This document shows positions 10,442 through 18,846 of a DNA stretch of 64,000 nucleotides, piece by piece (the stretch's first letter is position 1; the number at the start of each line of letters is the position of its first letter). The notes below the pieces were generated by a model. That model did no database searches, had not been told where the DNA came from, and worked only from the letters and a program-made list of their open reading frames with translations. Source of the stretch: DASREM01 sp035652095 (GTDB lineage Bacteria; Acidobacteriota; Terriglobia; Terriglobales; Acidobacteriaceae); contig DASREM010000028.1 in NCBI GenBank assembly GCA_035652095.1, positions 1 to 64,000 of the forward strand, read 5' to 3'. The position numbers and the translations under genes are program-made.

Positions 10442-10704
10442 GTCTTCCGCTCCAGGATGAGTGGTCGTCTCTAGGTTGGGGGGAATACTCCAACGGCTGG
10501 ACCTTCAGCCCCTCCACTGGCCGCGAAGTAACGCGCTCAGGATTGCCTAAGTGTCCGTTCTTGAAAGGTTTGCACAAATCCCGGCGCTTGTCCAGATTAC
10601 CTTGTAGCAATTTCGTAACTCTTACCCGGCCCAGCACTTGCTTACGAAAGATTTGCTCTGCCGCCGAGTCCTACCCCGCGTCCCTGGGTTTAAGATAAGC
10701 GGAT
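10442..10704. other. Divergent intergenic region between wzm and a small secreted-protein gene
   Basis: 263 bases between two genes that face away from each other, so promoters for both should lie here. I see no clear consensus -35/-10 pair, RNA gene or hairpin. Confidence 0.4.
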
Positions 10705-11163
10705 ATGAAGTCGATTCCCCTCGCGCTGCTTCTCATTCTTCCTTCGCTGGCACTGGCGCAATCCAAGCCATACTCTTCGAAGCCGTATTCCGCCAGGCCC
10801 TACTCTGCCAAGCCGGAACGAAGCAGCTCCGACCTGCGTGCGGGCCGCGCATTGAAGGTGAGTCCAAAGGCCGCCCCTCGCAGCAGCGCCACTACCCCGC
10901 CATCCACGTTAAAGACCACAAGTCTGGATCAACAACTCGACAAGCTGGCCAAAAAGAACATGGCGGCTGCCAAGGACTCTTCTCGAAAGGCCTCTCGCCC
11001 GGCCCCGATGAAATTGCCCAAGACCGAGACTGCGTCGGCTGCGAACAAGCCCATCACCTTCGGATACCAGAAGCCCAAAGCAGGCCCCAGTGCAGTGAAT
11101 AAAACCGGCGGTGCCAGGCGTGGTCCTTCCGTCCGCGGCCGGAGCCACGGCAGCGCCCGTTAG
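10705..11163 (+). CDS. Small secreted basic protein, function unknown
   Basis: 152 residues. Residues 1-19 form a clear Sec signal peptide (MKSIPLALLLILPSLALAQ, cleavage after LALA). It is followed by a short tandem motif, KPYSSKPYSARPYSAKP, and then a low-complexity region rich in Lys, Ser, Ala and Pro with a predicted helix around LDQQLDKLAKKNMAAAK. The C-terminus is Arg/Gly-rich. No enzymatic domain is recognisable. It is a single gene embedded on the opposite strand between the two NRPS genes, and its stop overlaps the convergent stop of the one-module NRPS by three bases. No strong ribosome site precedes the ATG, so expression is uncertain. A cell-envelope or DNA/polyanion-binding role is only a guess from composition. 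Confidence 0.65.
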   Translation: MKSIPLALLLILPSLALAQSKPYSSKPYSARPYSAKPERSSSDLRAGRALKVSPKAAPRSSATTPPSTLKTTSLDQQLDKLAKKNMAAAKDSSRKASRPAPMKLPKTETASAANKPITFGYQKPKAGPSAVNKTGGARRGPSVRGRSHGSAR

Positions 11164-14100
11164 TTCGACTTCGGATCTTTCTTTTTCTCCAACTCCCCAG
11201 CCAGCAACCGCTCCGCGTCTTCGTCCGACACGCCCTCGAGCTCGGCCAGCATGCGTGCCATCTCTTCCTCTTCGCTCTCCGCAGCCGGACAGGTCGCAAG
11301 TTTCTCCGCCAACCCCGCCACCGTCGGGGTCTGCAGGAAACTGTGCAACGGCATTTGCACGCGAAACGTGTTGCGGATCCTCGAAATGATTTGCGTCGCC
11401 AGCAGCGAGTGCCCGCCCAGCTCAAAAAAGTTGTCAGTGACTCCGACTCGGTCCAGCTTCAGCACTTCGCTCCAGATAGCAACGATCTTTTCTTCTTCTG
11501 AATTTCTCGCCATGACCAGTTCGCGCTCCACCTGGACGGCTTGCTGCTCCGGCGCCGGCAAAGCTCTCAGATCCACTTTCCCGTTTGCAGTCAGAGGCAA
11601 CGATTCCAGTATCACGAAGGCGGAAGGAACCATGTACTCCGGCAGTTGCTGCCCCAGAAAGGCGCGCAGTTCTTCGCTCTTCGGCTTTTTCGCCGACACG
11701 ATGTAGGCGGCCAGACGTTTGTCGCCGCCCTTGTCTTCGTATGGAACAATCACGCTCTGCTTGACCGCGGGATGCTGCTTCAGCACCGCCTCGATCTCCG
11801 CCGGTTCCACGCGGAAGCCGCGAATCTTCACCTGGTGATCGATCCGCCCCATGAACTCGATGTTGCCATCGGGCAGGAAACGCGCCAGGTCGCCCGTGCG
11901 GTAGATCAACCCATCTTTTACGAAAGGATTGGCCACGAACCGTTCCGCCGTCTGTTGCGGCTGATTCAAATACCCCTTGGCCAGTCCTGTGCCGCCGATG
12001 CAAAGCTCGCCCGCCACTCCGGGAGGGACCGCCTGCATCCGCGCATCAACAATGTAGATCTGATCGTTCGCAATCGGTTTCCCGATCGGCACTGTCGCGG
12101 GCGACCATGCACTCACGTCTGTCTCATTCACCGCAAACGTGCAACATCCCACGGTAGCTTCGGTCGGACCGTAATGATTGATGACCGAACAAGCCGCCGA
12201 TTCGCGAACCCGCTTCATCAAGTGCCAGCTCGAGGCCTCACCGCCCAGTACCAGGTATTTCTTCGGCAGCACCCCGCTGCCTTCTGCCGCGTTCAGCAGG
12301 CTGACCAGGTGCGATGGCGTGATCTTCAGCACGTCGATCGGATGCTTCGCTGCGTGGGCTGCGAACAGGTTCGCCGCCATCGCCATCTCGTAGCCAATCA
12401 CGTGCAGACATCCGCCCGAGATCAGGGAAGGGAAGATACAGGTATTGCCCAGGTCTGCGCTGATGGTGGACACCGTCGCGAAATTCAAACCTTCAGGATG
12501 CTCGTCGAGTCGCAACCGCCGGCAAATGAACTGGCTGTAGTTGACCAGGCTGAAGTGCCTCACCGCGACGCCCTTGGGGACCCCCGTGGAGCCCGAGGTG
12601 TAGATCACATACACCAGATCTTCCGGGTTGTTCACGCTTGCCGGATTCTCTGGGGACTCGCCTTCGAAGCTCGTACCATCCAGGCAAACCGTTTCGCTGC
12701 CCGATTTCGGTACGCGGTCCACCAGCTTTTGCTCGGTCAGCACCACCGGTGCGCCGGTTTCTTTCAGTTGATGGGCTACGCGCGCCTTGGGATTGTCCGG
12801 TATCAGCGGCACGTAGCATCCGCCTGCCTTCAATATTCCCATCAGGCCAACGATCATCTCAGCGGAACGTTCCACGCACAGCCCCACTGGAACGTTTGCC
12901 TTCACCCCGCGCGTCCGCAGGAAATGCGCCAACCGGTTTGCTCGCGCGTTCAGTTCGGCATAGCTGAAGACCTGCTCCCCAAAACGCAGTGCCGGACGCT
13001 CTGCATGCTTCGCCGCCTGCTCTTCGAACAGCGCATGTATGGTTTTGCCCTTCGGATATTCCTCTGCAGTCTGATTGAAGGCACCCGTGACCTGCTGCCG
13101 CTCCTGCTCATCCATGATCGGCAGGGCCGCAACCGCGGTGCTTGCGTCTTTCGCGGCTGCCGCGCTGAGCAACATCAGCCTGTGCGCAAGTTTCTCCACC
13201 GTGTCCCGGCGTAGAGCCGCGGGATCGTACTCCAGTTCCGCATGCCAGGCCGTTCCTTGCTCCACGAACTTGAGTTGTACATGGAAGCGCTGCGCGAAAC
13301 TGCGCTGCGAGTGCACGGAGAAGCCAATTCCACCGGCAGCCTCCGGCGCAGGTCTCCCCTCTGCACTGAAACCAATGGTGAGGTCATCGCTCAGTTCAAC
13401 CGGGCAATAATCCTGGAATTCAGTCGCCGCTTCACGCGACGCTTGCGCCTGCTGCAGGGCCTGCGCGAAGGTAGTCTCCGGCTCGAAATGGACATGCAGC
13501 GGCAGGACCCTCGCGAACGCCCCCACGGCCTTTGCTAGCTCTTCGTGGATTCGGCCCGCGCTTACAAATCCAATCACCACTTCCGGCTGTCCCGTGATTC
13601 TCCAGAGCAGCGCCTGCCAGCACGCCAGCATGAACGTTTGTGGGTCCTGCACCTTTAACGTCGCCGCATCCAGCGCGACCCGCACGCACTGCGGACGAAA
13701 CTCGCCTTCCGGCTTGCGCTGAAACGGCAGCGCTAACGAAGGAATTGCACCCAGGTCCTGCTTCCGCCAGAATTGGGTCCCCGCCTGCGATTCCTCGTCG
13801 CTTTTCAGCAGAAGATCGTTCTGCCATTCGGAGTAGTCGGCGTACTGCAGAGGATCGGGTCCCTGCGGCGAAGTGCCGGCATAAAACCGCAGCATCTCCG
13901 AGAACAGGTTGCCAAGGCTCGCGGCATCGGCACACAGCGCCGGGGCGCTCAGCAGCAGAATATTGCGATTCCTGACTTGCTTGACCAGCGCCGCCGCCAG
14001 GCTTGGCACCTCCTCAAGCGTCGCCTGCTTCGCGCTCAGCAGTTCCTCGATCTCCGACGAGTCCGCCGGCTGCTCACTCCACTTCAGTTCCGCGCGCTCG

Positions 14101-14330
14101 TGTACTACCTGGAATGGAAACTTCATCCCCGAGCTGCGCTGAAATGACGTTCGCAAAATCTCGTGCCGTTCAATCAACTGCTGCAGCGCGGCCTTCAGGC
14201 GCGGCACATCGAGCGCGCCCTCAACTTCCAGGGCCAGTTGCGCCATTGCCGGTCGCCCCTCGCCCTGCGACTTCCATATTTGTTTCTGTTGTAAGGAAAG
14301 CTGAAATCCTGCCGTTACCGGTTCCTGCAT
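11160..14330 (-). CDS. One-module non-ribosomal peptide synthetase (C-A-PCP), predicted aspartate-specific
   Basis: 1056 residues. The N-terminal condensation-type domain (about 8-440) has PALCADAAS (about 128-138) where HHxxxDG should be, so the catalytic histidines are absent. The adenylation domain (about 455-940) has YVIYTSGSTGVPKG, HYGPTEA, YRTGDLARFLPDG and LTANGKVDLRAL intact. Aligned to PheA the specificity pocket reads D-L-T-K-V-G-H-V-G, matching the aspartate code. The PCP has DNFFELGGHSLLATQ (Ser about 972). The last 40 residues are an acidic helix followed by a Lys-rich tail, as in NRPS docking regions. No thioesterase is present. It lies upstream of, and on the same strand as, the FkbH-containing NRPS, so it could pass an aspartyl unit to that protein. 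The start ATG at 14330 has AGGAG about 13 bases upstream. Confidence 0.94.
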   Translation of the reverse strand: MQEPVTAGFQLSLQQKQIWKSQGEGRPAMAQLALEVEGALDVPRLKAALQQLIERHEILRTSFQRSSGMKFPFQVVHERAELKWSEQPADSSEIEELLSAKQATLEEVPSLAAALVKQVRNRNILLLSAPALCADAASLGNLFSEMLRFYAGTSPQGPDPLQYADYSEWQNDLLLKSDEESQAGTQFWRKQDLGAIPSLALPFQRKPEGEFRPQCVRVALDAATLKVQDPQTFMLACWQALLWRITGQPEVVIGFVSAGRIHEELAKAVGAFARVLPLHVHFEPETTFAQALQQAQASREAATEFQDYCPVELSDDLTIGFSAEGRPAPEAAGGIGFSVHSQRSFAQRFHVQLKFVEQGTAWHAELEYDPAALRRDTVEKLAHRLMLLSAAAAKDASTAVAALPIMDEQERQQVTGAFNQTAEEYPKGKTIHALFEEQAAKHAERPALRFGEQVFSYAELNARANRLAHFLRTRGVKANVPVGLCVERSAEMIVGLMGILKAGGCYVPLIPDNPKARVAHQLKETGAPVVLTEQKLVDRVPKSGSETVCLDGTSFEGESPENPASVNNPEDLVYVIYTSGSTGVPKGVAVRHFSLVNYSQFICRRLRLDEHPEGLNFATVSTISADLGNTCIFPSLISGGCLHVIGYEMAMAANLFAAHAAKHPIDVLKITPSHLVSLLNAAEGSGVLPKKYLVLGGEASSWHLMKRVRESAACSVINHYGPTEATVGCCTFAVNETDVSAWSPATVPIGKPIANDQIYIVDARMQAVPPGVAGELCIGGTGLAKGYLNQPQQTAERFVANPFVKDGLIYRTGDLARFLPDGNIEFMGRIDHQVKIRGFRVEPAEIEAVLKQHPAVKQSVIVPYEDKGGDKRLAAYIVSAKKPKSEELRAFLGQQLPEYMVPSAFVILESLPLTANGKVDLRALPAPEQQAVQVERELVMARNSEEEKIVAIWSEVLKLDRVGVTDNFFELGGHSLLATQIISRIRNTFRVQMPLHSFLQTPTVAGLAEKLATCPAAESEEEEMARMLAELEGVSDEDAERLLAGELEKKKDPKSN

Positions 14331-14544
14331 ATGCGCTACTCTACTCCTGAACCCGAAGCTGTCCTAAGGCGCCACCCGAACCCGCGGGTCGTTCCTGATT
14401 TTCTCTCATATCGAAGCAGATACACAGCATTACTTCGGTTTACACCAAAGTGGTAGAGAAGAAACTTAAAATCGAAAACAGATGTTGGTAGTCTTGGGTG
14501 CATTGGTTTTCGCGATTTTCGAGACCTGAGATACAACGACCTTT
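14331..14544. promoter_or_regulatory. Divergent promoter region between NRPS and free-standing condensation gene
   Basis: 214 bases separating two genes that point away from each other. The middle is AT-richer than its surroundings, as expected for back-to-back promoters. I cannot fix -35/-10 elements with confidence. Confidence 0.45.
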
Positions 14545-15954
14545 ATGTCTTCTTCGGCCACCCCGCAGCCCGAACCGATCCTCGAGCCCCGCAAGCCCGA
14601 GGACCCGCGCCTGATCTCCTACACCCAACGGCGCCTGTGGTATCTCGACCAGCTCACCCCGGGTACCGGCGTGTACAACGTTCCTTATGCCATGCGGGTG
14701 CATGGCCCTCTGAACGTCGAGGCCTTACAGAACGCCATCAACAAGGTCATCGAACGCCACGAGGTCCTGCGCACCGTGTTCCTGGCCCCGGGCGGGAACC
14801 CCGTTCCGGTTCTGTTGAAAAAATTCAACGCCGAGATCAAGCAGTACGACCTGCGCCATCATCCTGACCGCGAGGCCGAAGCCGAACGCATCACCAACCT
14901 TGAAGCTGCGCGTCCCTTCAACTTTGCACGCGACCTGATGTTCCGCGCCGCCCTGGTTCGTCTCTCAGACGACGATTGGATCCTGATTCATGTCGCGCAC
15001 CACATCGCCACCGAGTTTGGATCCACTGCGCTGATCTACGGAGAGTTGACGCCGCTCTATGAAGGGTTCCTCACTGGGGCCCCGGTGACCTTGCCGCCGC
15101 CGAAGATCCAGTACGCCGACTTCTGCCTCTGGCAGCATCGCTTCCTCCAAGGCGAGCGCCTCGAGAGGCTCACCAATTACTGGAAGCAGCAACTGGCCGG
15201 TGCAGCAACGCTGAACTTGCCCACCGACAAGCCGCGTCCTGCGGTTTCAACCCTGCGCGGGACGCGCTACCCCATGGTGTTGCCGCCCGAGCAATTTGTC
15301 GCCATCGCCAGACTCAGCAAAGCCAGCGGCACCACGCCCTTTCGCGGTACGTGTGCCGCCTTCGACGTCTTTCTCCAGGCCTACACCGGCCAGGACGATA
15401 TTTCGCTGGGTTCCCCCATCGCCCCGCGCACCAGCCCCGGCAACTATGGCGCCATCGGATTCTTCGTCAACACCCTGGTGCTGCGCTCCGACCTGTCCGG
15501 CAACCCGACCTTCCGCGAACTCATGCTGCGAGTCCACAAGGTAGTGCAGGGCGCAATTGACAACGCCGACCTCACTTTCGACAAGCTGGTGGAAGCGCTG
15601 AAGCCTCCGCGCGAAGCCGGACGCATGCCCTTGTTCCAAGTCAACTTCCGGATCCTGAAAGCTCCAGTCCCGGCGCTTGAACTGAAAGGCTTGGAAATCA
15701 CACCGCCGCGATTTGTGGACACTCATACTGCAAAATTCGATCTGGCAATGGAACTGGAAGCTACGACAGGGAAGAGCGGCTTCTTCGAGTACAGCACGGA
15801 CCTTTTCGAGCGCTCCACCATCGCGCAGATGGCCAAAGATTTCGAGGCAGTGCTGTCGGCGTTAATCGCGGATCCCGACACGCCAATCCAAAACGTCCCA
15901 GCCGTTCGCGAAATCAGCCAGAGAATGCGCGCCAGGCGAACCAAGCGCGATTAA
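14545..15954 (+). CDS. Free-standing condensation-domain protein
   Basis: 469 residues that make up one NRPS condensation domain and nothing else. The start of the domain (YTQRRLWYLDQLTPG, about 31-45) is canonical. The active-site block reads HVAHHIATEFGS: both histidines are kept but the Asp-Gly of HHxxxDG is replaced by Glu-Phe. Later C-domain blocks are recognisable (IGFFVNTLVLRSDLSG, about 310; LTFDKLVEALKPPREAG, about 350). There is no A or PCP domain. Free-standing C domains are known to act in trans, for example in release or coupling to a soluble amine or alcohol. Here the neighbouring NRPS lacks both a thioesterase and a competent C active site, so a trans role is plausible but unproven. 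It is transcribed away from the NRPS genes. Confidence 0.9.
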   Translation: MSSSATPQPEPILEPRKPEDPRLISYTQRRLWYLDQLTPGTGVYNVPYAMRVHGPLNVEALQNAINKVIERHEVLRTVFLAPGGNPVPVLLKKFNAEIKQYDLRHHPDREAEAERITNLEAARPFNFARDLMFRAALVRLSDDDWILIHVAHHIATEFGSTALIYGELTPLYEGFLTGAPVTLPPPKIQYADFCLWQHRFLQGERLERLTNYWKQQLAGAATLNLPTDKPRPAVSTLRGTRYPMVLPPEQFVAIARLSKASGTTPFRGTCAAFDVFLQAYTGQDDISLGSPIAPRTSPGNYGAIGFFVNTLVLRSDLSGNPTFRELMLRVHKVVQGAIDNADLTFDKLVEALKPPREAGRMPLFQVNFRILKAPVPALELKGLEITPPRFVDTHTAKFDLAMELEATTGKSGFFEYSTDLFERSTIAQMAKDFEAVLSALIADPDTPIQNVPAVREISQRMRARRTKRD

Positions 15955-15970
15955 GCTAACGGCACAGTGG

Positions 15971-16001
15971 CCCACTCAATCCCGATTTTCGCTTGAGTGG
16001 G
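15971..16001. terminator. Inverted repeat downstream of the condensation gene
   Basis: Perfect 9-bp stem CCCACTCAA / TTGAGTGGG with a 13-base loop, 17 bases after the stop codon. No T-run follows, so factor-independent termination is uncertain. The position between convergent genes supports a 3'-end role. Confidence 0.5.
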
Positions 16002-16051
16002 GATCGTCATCTTCCGCTGGAAGTACCGCATGGAAAGCGTAGTTTTTCCGA

Positions 16052-16086
16052 GAGCGGCCCGGCAAACTGCTCCTGCTGGGCCGCTC
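16052..16086. terminator. Second inverted repeat between convergent genes
   Basis: Perfect 9-bp stem GAGCGGCCC / GGGCCGCTC with a 17-base loop, just downstream (minus strand) of the GloVer gene stop. There is no U-tract after the stem on either strand. It is probably part of a bidirectional terminator region. Confidence 0.5.
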
Positions 16087-16104
16087 CTCAACGTTCATAA
16101 AGAG

Positions 16105-17382
16105 TCAGTGCATATCGAACTGAAATACAGTGCCGACTCCGAAGAGACCTCCGGACGAGGTAGTGCCGAAGAGCTTTCCCTTGTTCGGGGTCAAGAGGCA
16201 AAGGGGACGGAAGCCATCGTTACCGCCAAACGAGTGCAGCACGGTTTCATTCCATGCGCCTCCTCCGGCAGGCGTGAGCATGAAGATGACTCCACCCGAG
16301 AGCGTGCCCGTCCCGCCGCTCGAAGTGGTTCCGAAAATTCTTCCCTGCGCATCAAGGATCGCTCCTGCCGAAGGACCGCCTCCGTCGAAGCCACCGGTAA
16401 AGCTATATAGGACGTTTTCCGTCCAAGGATCACCCGGGTTCACGGGAGGAATAAGTTGGAAGACAGTGCCAGCCTGGTGAGCACCGCCACCGCTGGTGGT
16501 GCCGTAGAGAGTTCCGTCTTTGGCAACGAACAATTTCCCGCCTGGGCTGCTGCCGTCAGGACCGTGGAACGAATAGACTACGCTCTCGGTCCACCACCCG
16601 CCCCCCACCGGCGGAGAAAGCTGATAAACCGCACCGAAGTTGTTGCTGCCGCCGAGGGTTGTCGTTCCGTACAGGTTGCCACTTGCGTCTTGTGCCAATT
16701 CTCCGGAGGGAAAAGCGGCATCGCCGCCGGCCTTGAAGCTGTACAGCGTGGTTTCGATCCAGGGATCTCCCGGATTCACCGGCGGAGTCAACTTGAAAAC
16801 CGTACCTCTTCCCGCCGCCCCGCCATTCATCGTCTCACCGTAAAACCCGGGACGGGCCGGCAGCAGGCCGGCGTTGGGATTGAGTCCATCGTTGCTCATT
16901 CCTCCGAAGCTGTACAGGATCCTGGTGGTCCAGGGGCCGCCCGGTTGGGTAGGTGGAATCGTCGCGAATACCGTTCCCATATTGTTCGCGCCGCCCAGCA
17001 GCGTGGTTCCGAAGAGAGTGCCGTTCATGAGCACAAGCCGGCTTTCCGGTGTGTCTCCGTCGGGTGTTCCGTGAAACAAGTGCAGCAAGTTCTCTGTAAA
17101 GGAGCCTCCGCCCTGCGGGGAGAGCTGAAAAACAGAACCGGCGCCCCTCGAATTGCCACTCAAAGCGGCCGTGCCATAGAGATTACCGGCGCCATCCACG
17201 ACCACCCCGGTCTGAGGATTGGTTCCGTCTCCTGCCACTGATCCGAAGTTGTAGAGGGTTGTTAGCGTCTGCCCGGCGGCACAATTACTTAGCAGCAGCA
17301 ACATAAGAGTTGCGTCAACCTTGAAACGGCTGAATTTCGAGGCGTTCCGGATTATCGAAGTCAGGATTGGGGCCCACGACAT
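16105..17382 (-). CDS. Secreted GloVer tandem-repeat protein
   Basis: 425 residues. A hydrophobic stretch near residues 26-38 (ATLMLLLLSNCAAGQ) acts as a signal peptide, probably with a long n-region. The rest is about seven imperfect repeats with the recurring pattern LYSFG...G..P..GL....G..YGTT..GG....GTVF.L (for example GTLYGTTSGGG and GRIFGTTSSGG). This is the Gloeobacter/Verrucomicrobium (GloVer, TIGR03803) repeat, predicted to form a beta-propeller-like surface domain. Function in this family is unknown. There is no obvious C-terminal anchor; the protein ends GTVFQFDMH. The start ATG at 17382 is supported by AAGGAG seven bases upstream. Confidence 0.88.
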   Translation of the reverse strand: MSWAPILTSIIRNASKFSRFKVDATLMLLLLSNCAAGQTLTTLYNFGSVAGDGTNPQTGVVVDGAGNLYGTAALSGNSRGAGSVFQLSPQGGGSFTENLLHLFHGTPDGDTPESRLVLMNGTLFGTTLLGGANNMGTVFATIPPTQPGGPWTTRILYSFGGMSNDGLNPNAGLLPARPGFYGETMNGGAAGRGTVFKLTPPVNPGDPWIETTLYSFKAGGDAAFPSGELAQDASGNLYGTTTLGGSNNFGAVYQLSPPVGGGWWTESVVYSFHGPDGSSPGGKLFVAKDGTLYGTTSGGGAHQAGTVFQLIPPVNPGDPWTENVLYSFTGGFDGGGPSAGAILDAQGRIFGTTSSGGTGTLSGGVIFMLTPAGGGAWNETVLHSFGGNDGFRPLCLLTPNKGKLFGTTSSGGLFGVGTVFQFDMH

Positions 17383-17806
17383 GTGCGAACTCCTTACGGG
17401 AATATTTTTTGAGCCAGTGAATTACGACAACTTCTGAGGAAGATGCGGAACAGGCAGTCCCGCCATTTTTCGGCTCGTATCCCCGGGTCCCCGGAAAACA
17501 CGATTTCGAGTTTGCCGGTCGCCTACGGTGGCCTCTCCTTGCGTTCCGCTGCCACAGGATCGCTCCCGGAGCTGCCGGCCAGGGAAAACCTCATCCCGGC
17601 GGCGCGCGTGGCTTAAATCGCCCCTAAACGCAAAGTTATCTTTAAGAATATATTATATTGCCAATTGTGTATGTACAAAATGGGTCTCAATTCTTGTCAT
17701 GACTGGATTACGCTCGATTTTGACGGCTTGGGCAGGCATAGCACGGCGGGACACCATCGCTCCCGTTCCAGGCTAACAGCTAAGAGCCAATGGCTAACAG
17801 CTAACT
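17383..17806. other. 424-base intergenic region with a possible structured leader
   Basis: No gene is convincing here. The part next to the GloVer gene (about 17470-17600) is GC-rich and, read on the minus strand, contains several short complementary segments (including GCTCC/GGAGC and CCGGggacCCGG) and blocks GGAACGCAAGG and GGCAAACTCGAAA, as if a structured 5' leader were present. The middle (about 17620-17700) is AT-rich and probably holds promoters. A short direct repeat, GGCTAACAGCTAA, occurs twice at about 17771-17803 beside the 3' end of the GT2 gene. Confidence 0.4.
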
Positions 17807-18580
17807 TCAGTCTGCGTTGGAGACCTGCTTCTGGGGCGCGGCTTCATGCACTCCCGCCTGCACATCCATCGGGCGCGGCGAAACCCGGGGCTCTTTGATG
17901 GAATATTTCAGCAGCACCCACAAGGCCCGTACTCCGTCCCGCCAGCCGATTTTCTTGCCTTCTTCGTAGGTGCGGCCCCAGTAGCTGATGCCGACTTCGT
18001 AAATCCGCAGCCTCCGCTTGGCGATCTTGACTGTGATCTCGGGCTCGAACCCGAAACGATTCTCTTCGGTCGGGATGGATTGGATCACCTCGCGGCGAAA
18101 CGCCTTGTAGCAGGTTTCCATGTCGCTGAGGTTGATGTCGGTCAGCATGTTTGAAAGCAGCGTCAAGGCGCGATTGCCGACCGAATGCCAGAAGTACAGG
18201 ACGCGATGCGGGCGCCCGCTCAGAAACCGCGAACCGTAAACGACATCGGCTTTGCCTTGGATCAACGGCTCAAGCAGGTTCGGATATTCCACCGGATCGT
18301 ATTCGAGGTCAGCGTCCTGGATGACGACGAAATCTCCGGTAGCCGCCCGGATGCCGGTTCGAATGGCCGCGCCCTTGCCCATGTTGTGCTCGTGCAACAG
18401 AACGCGCACCGACGAATGTTCGCGATGCAGGTCGTCAAGAATCTCCCGCGAGCGGTCGCGCGATCCATCATCCACGCAGATCAGTTCCATCTCCATGGGA
18501 GCCATGGCCAGGACCCGCTCCACCATGTAACGAAGCGTGGACTCTTCGTTGTACACCGGCATGACGACGGACAATTTCAT
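17807..18580 (-). CDS. Family 2 glycosyltransferase, polyprenyl-phosphate sugar transferase type
   Basis: 257 residues from ATG 18580, where the conserved strand MKLSVVMPVYNEE begins; an open frame continues 39 codons upstream but that part does not look like family sequence. GT-A fold features are VDDGSRDRS (about 39), the metal-binding QDADLEYDP, and the acceptor-side segment SDMETCYKAFRRE, all typical of dolichol/polyprenyl-phosphate mannose or glucose synthases. There is no C-terminal transmembrane pair, so it is the soluble form. It transfers a sugar from an NDP donor to a lipid phosphate at the cytoplasmic face of the membrane. No ribosome site is obvious at this start. The tail after about residue 230 is variable. 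Confidence 0.88.
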   Translation of the reverse strand: MKLSVVMPVYNEESTLRYMVERVLAMAPMEMELICVDDGSRDRSREILDDLHREHSSVRVLLHEHNMGKGAAIRTGIRAATGDFVVIQDADLEYDPVEYPNLLEPLIQGKADVVYGSRFLSGRPHRVLYFWHSVGNRALTLLSNMLTDINLSDMETCYKAFRREVIQSIPTEENRFGFEPEITVKIAKRRLRIYEVGISYWGRTYEEGKKIGWRDGVRALWVLLKYSIKEPRVSPRPMDVQAGVHEAAPQKQVSNAD

Positions 18581-18846
18581 GGCGTGAAAGGGTGGCCCCA
18601 GTTTAAAGCAAAGTTCGCTCTTGAGGCGCGGTCTCCGGTAGGGAACATGGGAAAATGATTTCCTACATTTTGCCCTGTGCGGCTTTCGGCCGCGCATTTC
18701 TGGTTCCTGAACACTGAAAATGAAGAACTTATTCTTCGATCATGGGCCCGCCGATGGCAAAATGCGTGCTTCTACCCTCATACCGTTTGTGCAGACGCGG
18801 GCCACGAATCCCTCCTTGGCCTTCTTCACGAGGAACTTTCAAACAG

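Noticed and set aside
11541..13214. 557-residue plus-strand frame
   Set aside because: Antisense shadow of the C-A-PCP synthetase; Arg/His/Gln-rich with no family motif.
17480..17600. Canonical c-di-GMP-I riboswitch in the GloVer leader
   Set aside because: The blocks GGCAAAC-GAAA and ACGCAA are present but in the wrong order and without the GGACGCAAAGC-type junction; kept only as a low-interest lead.
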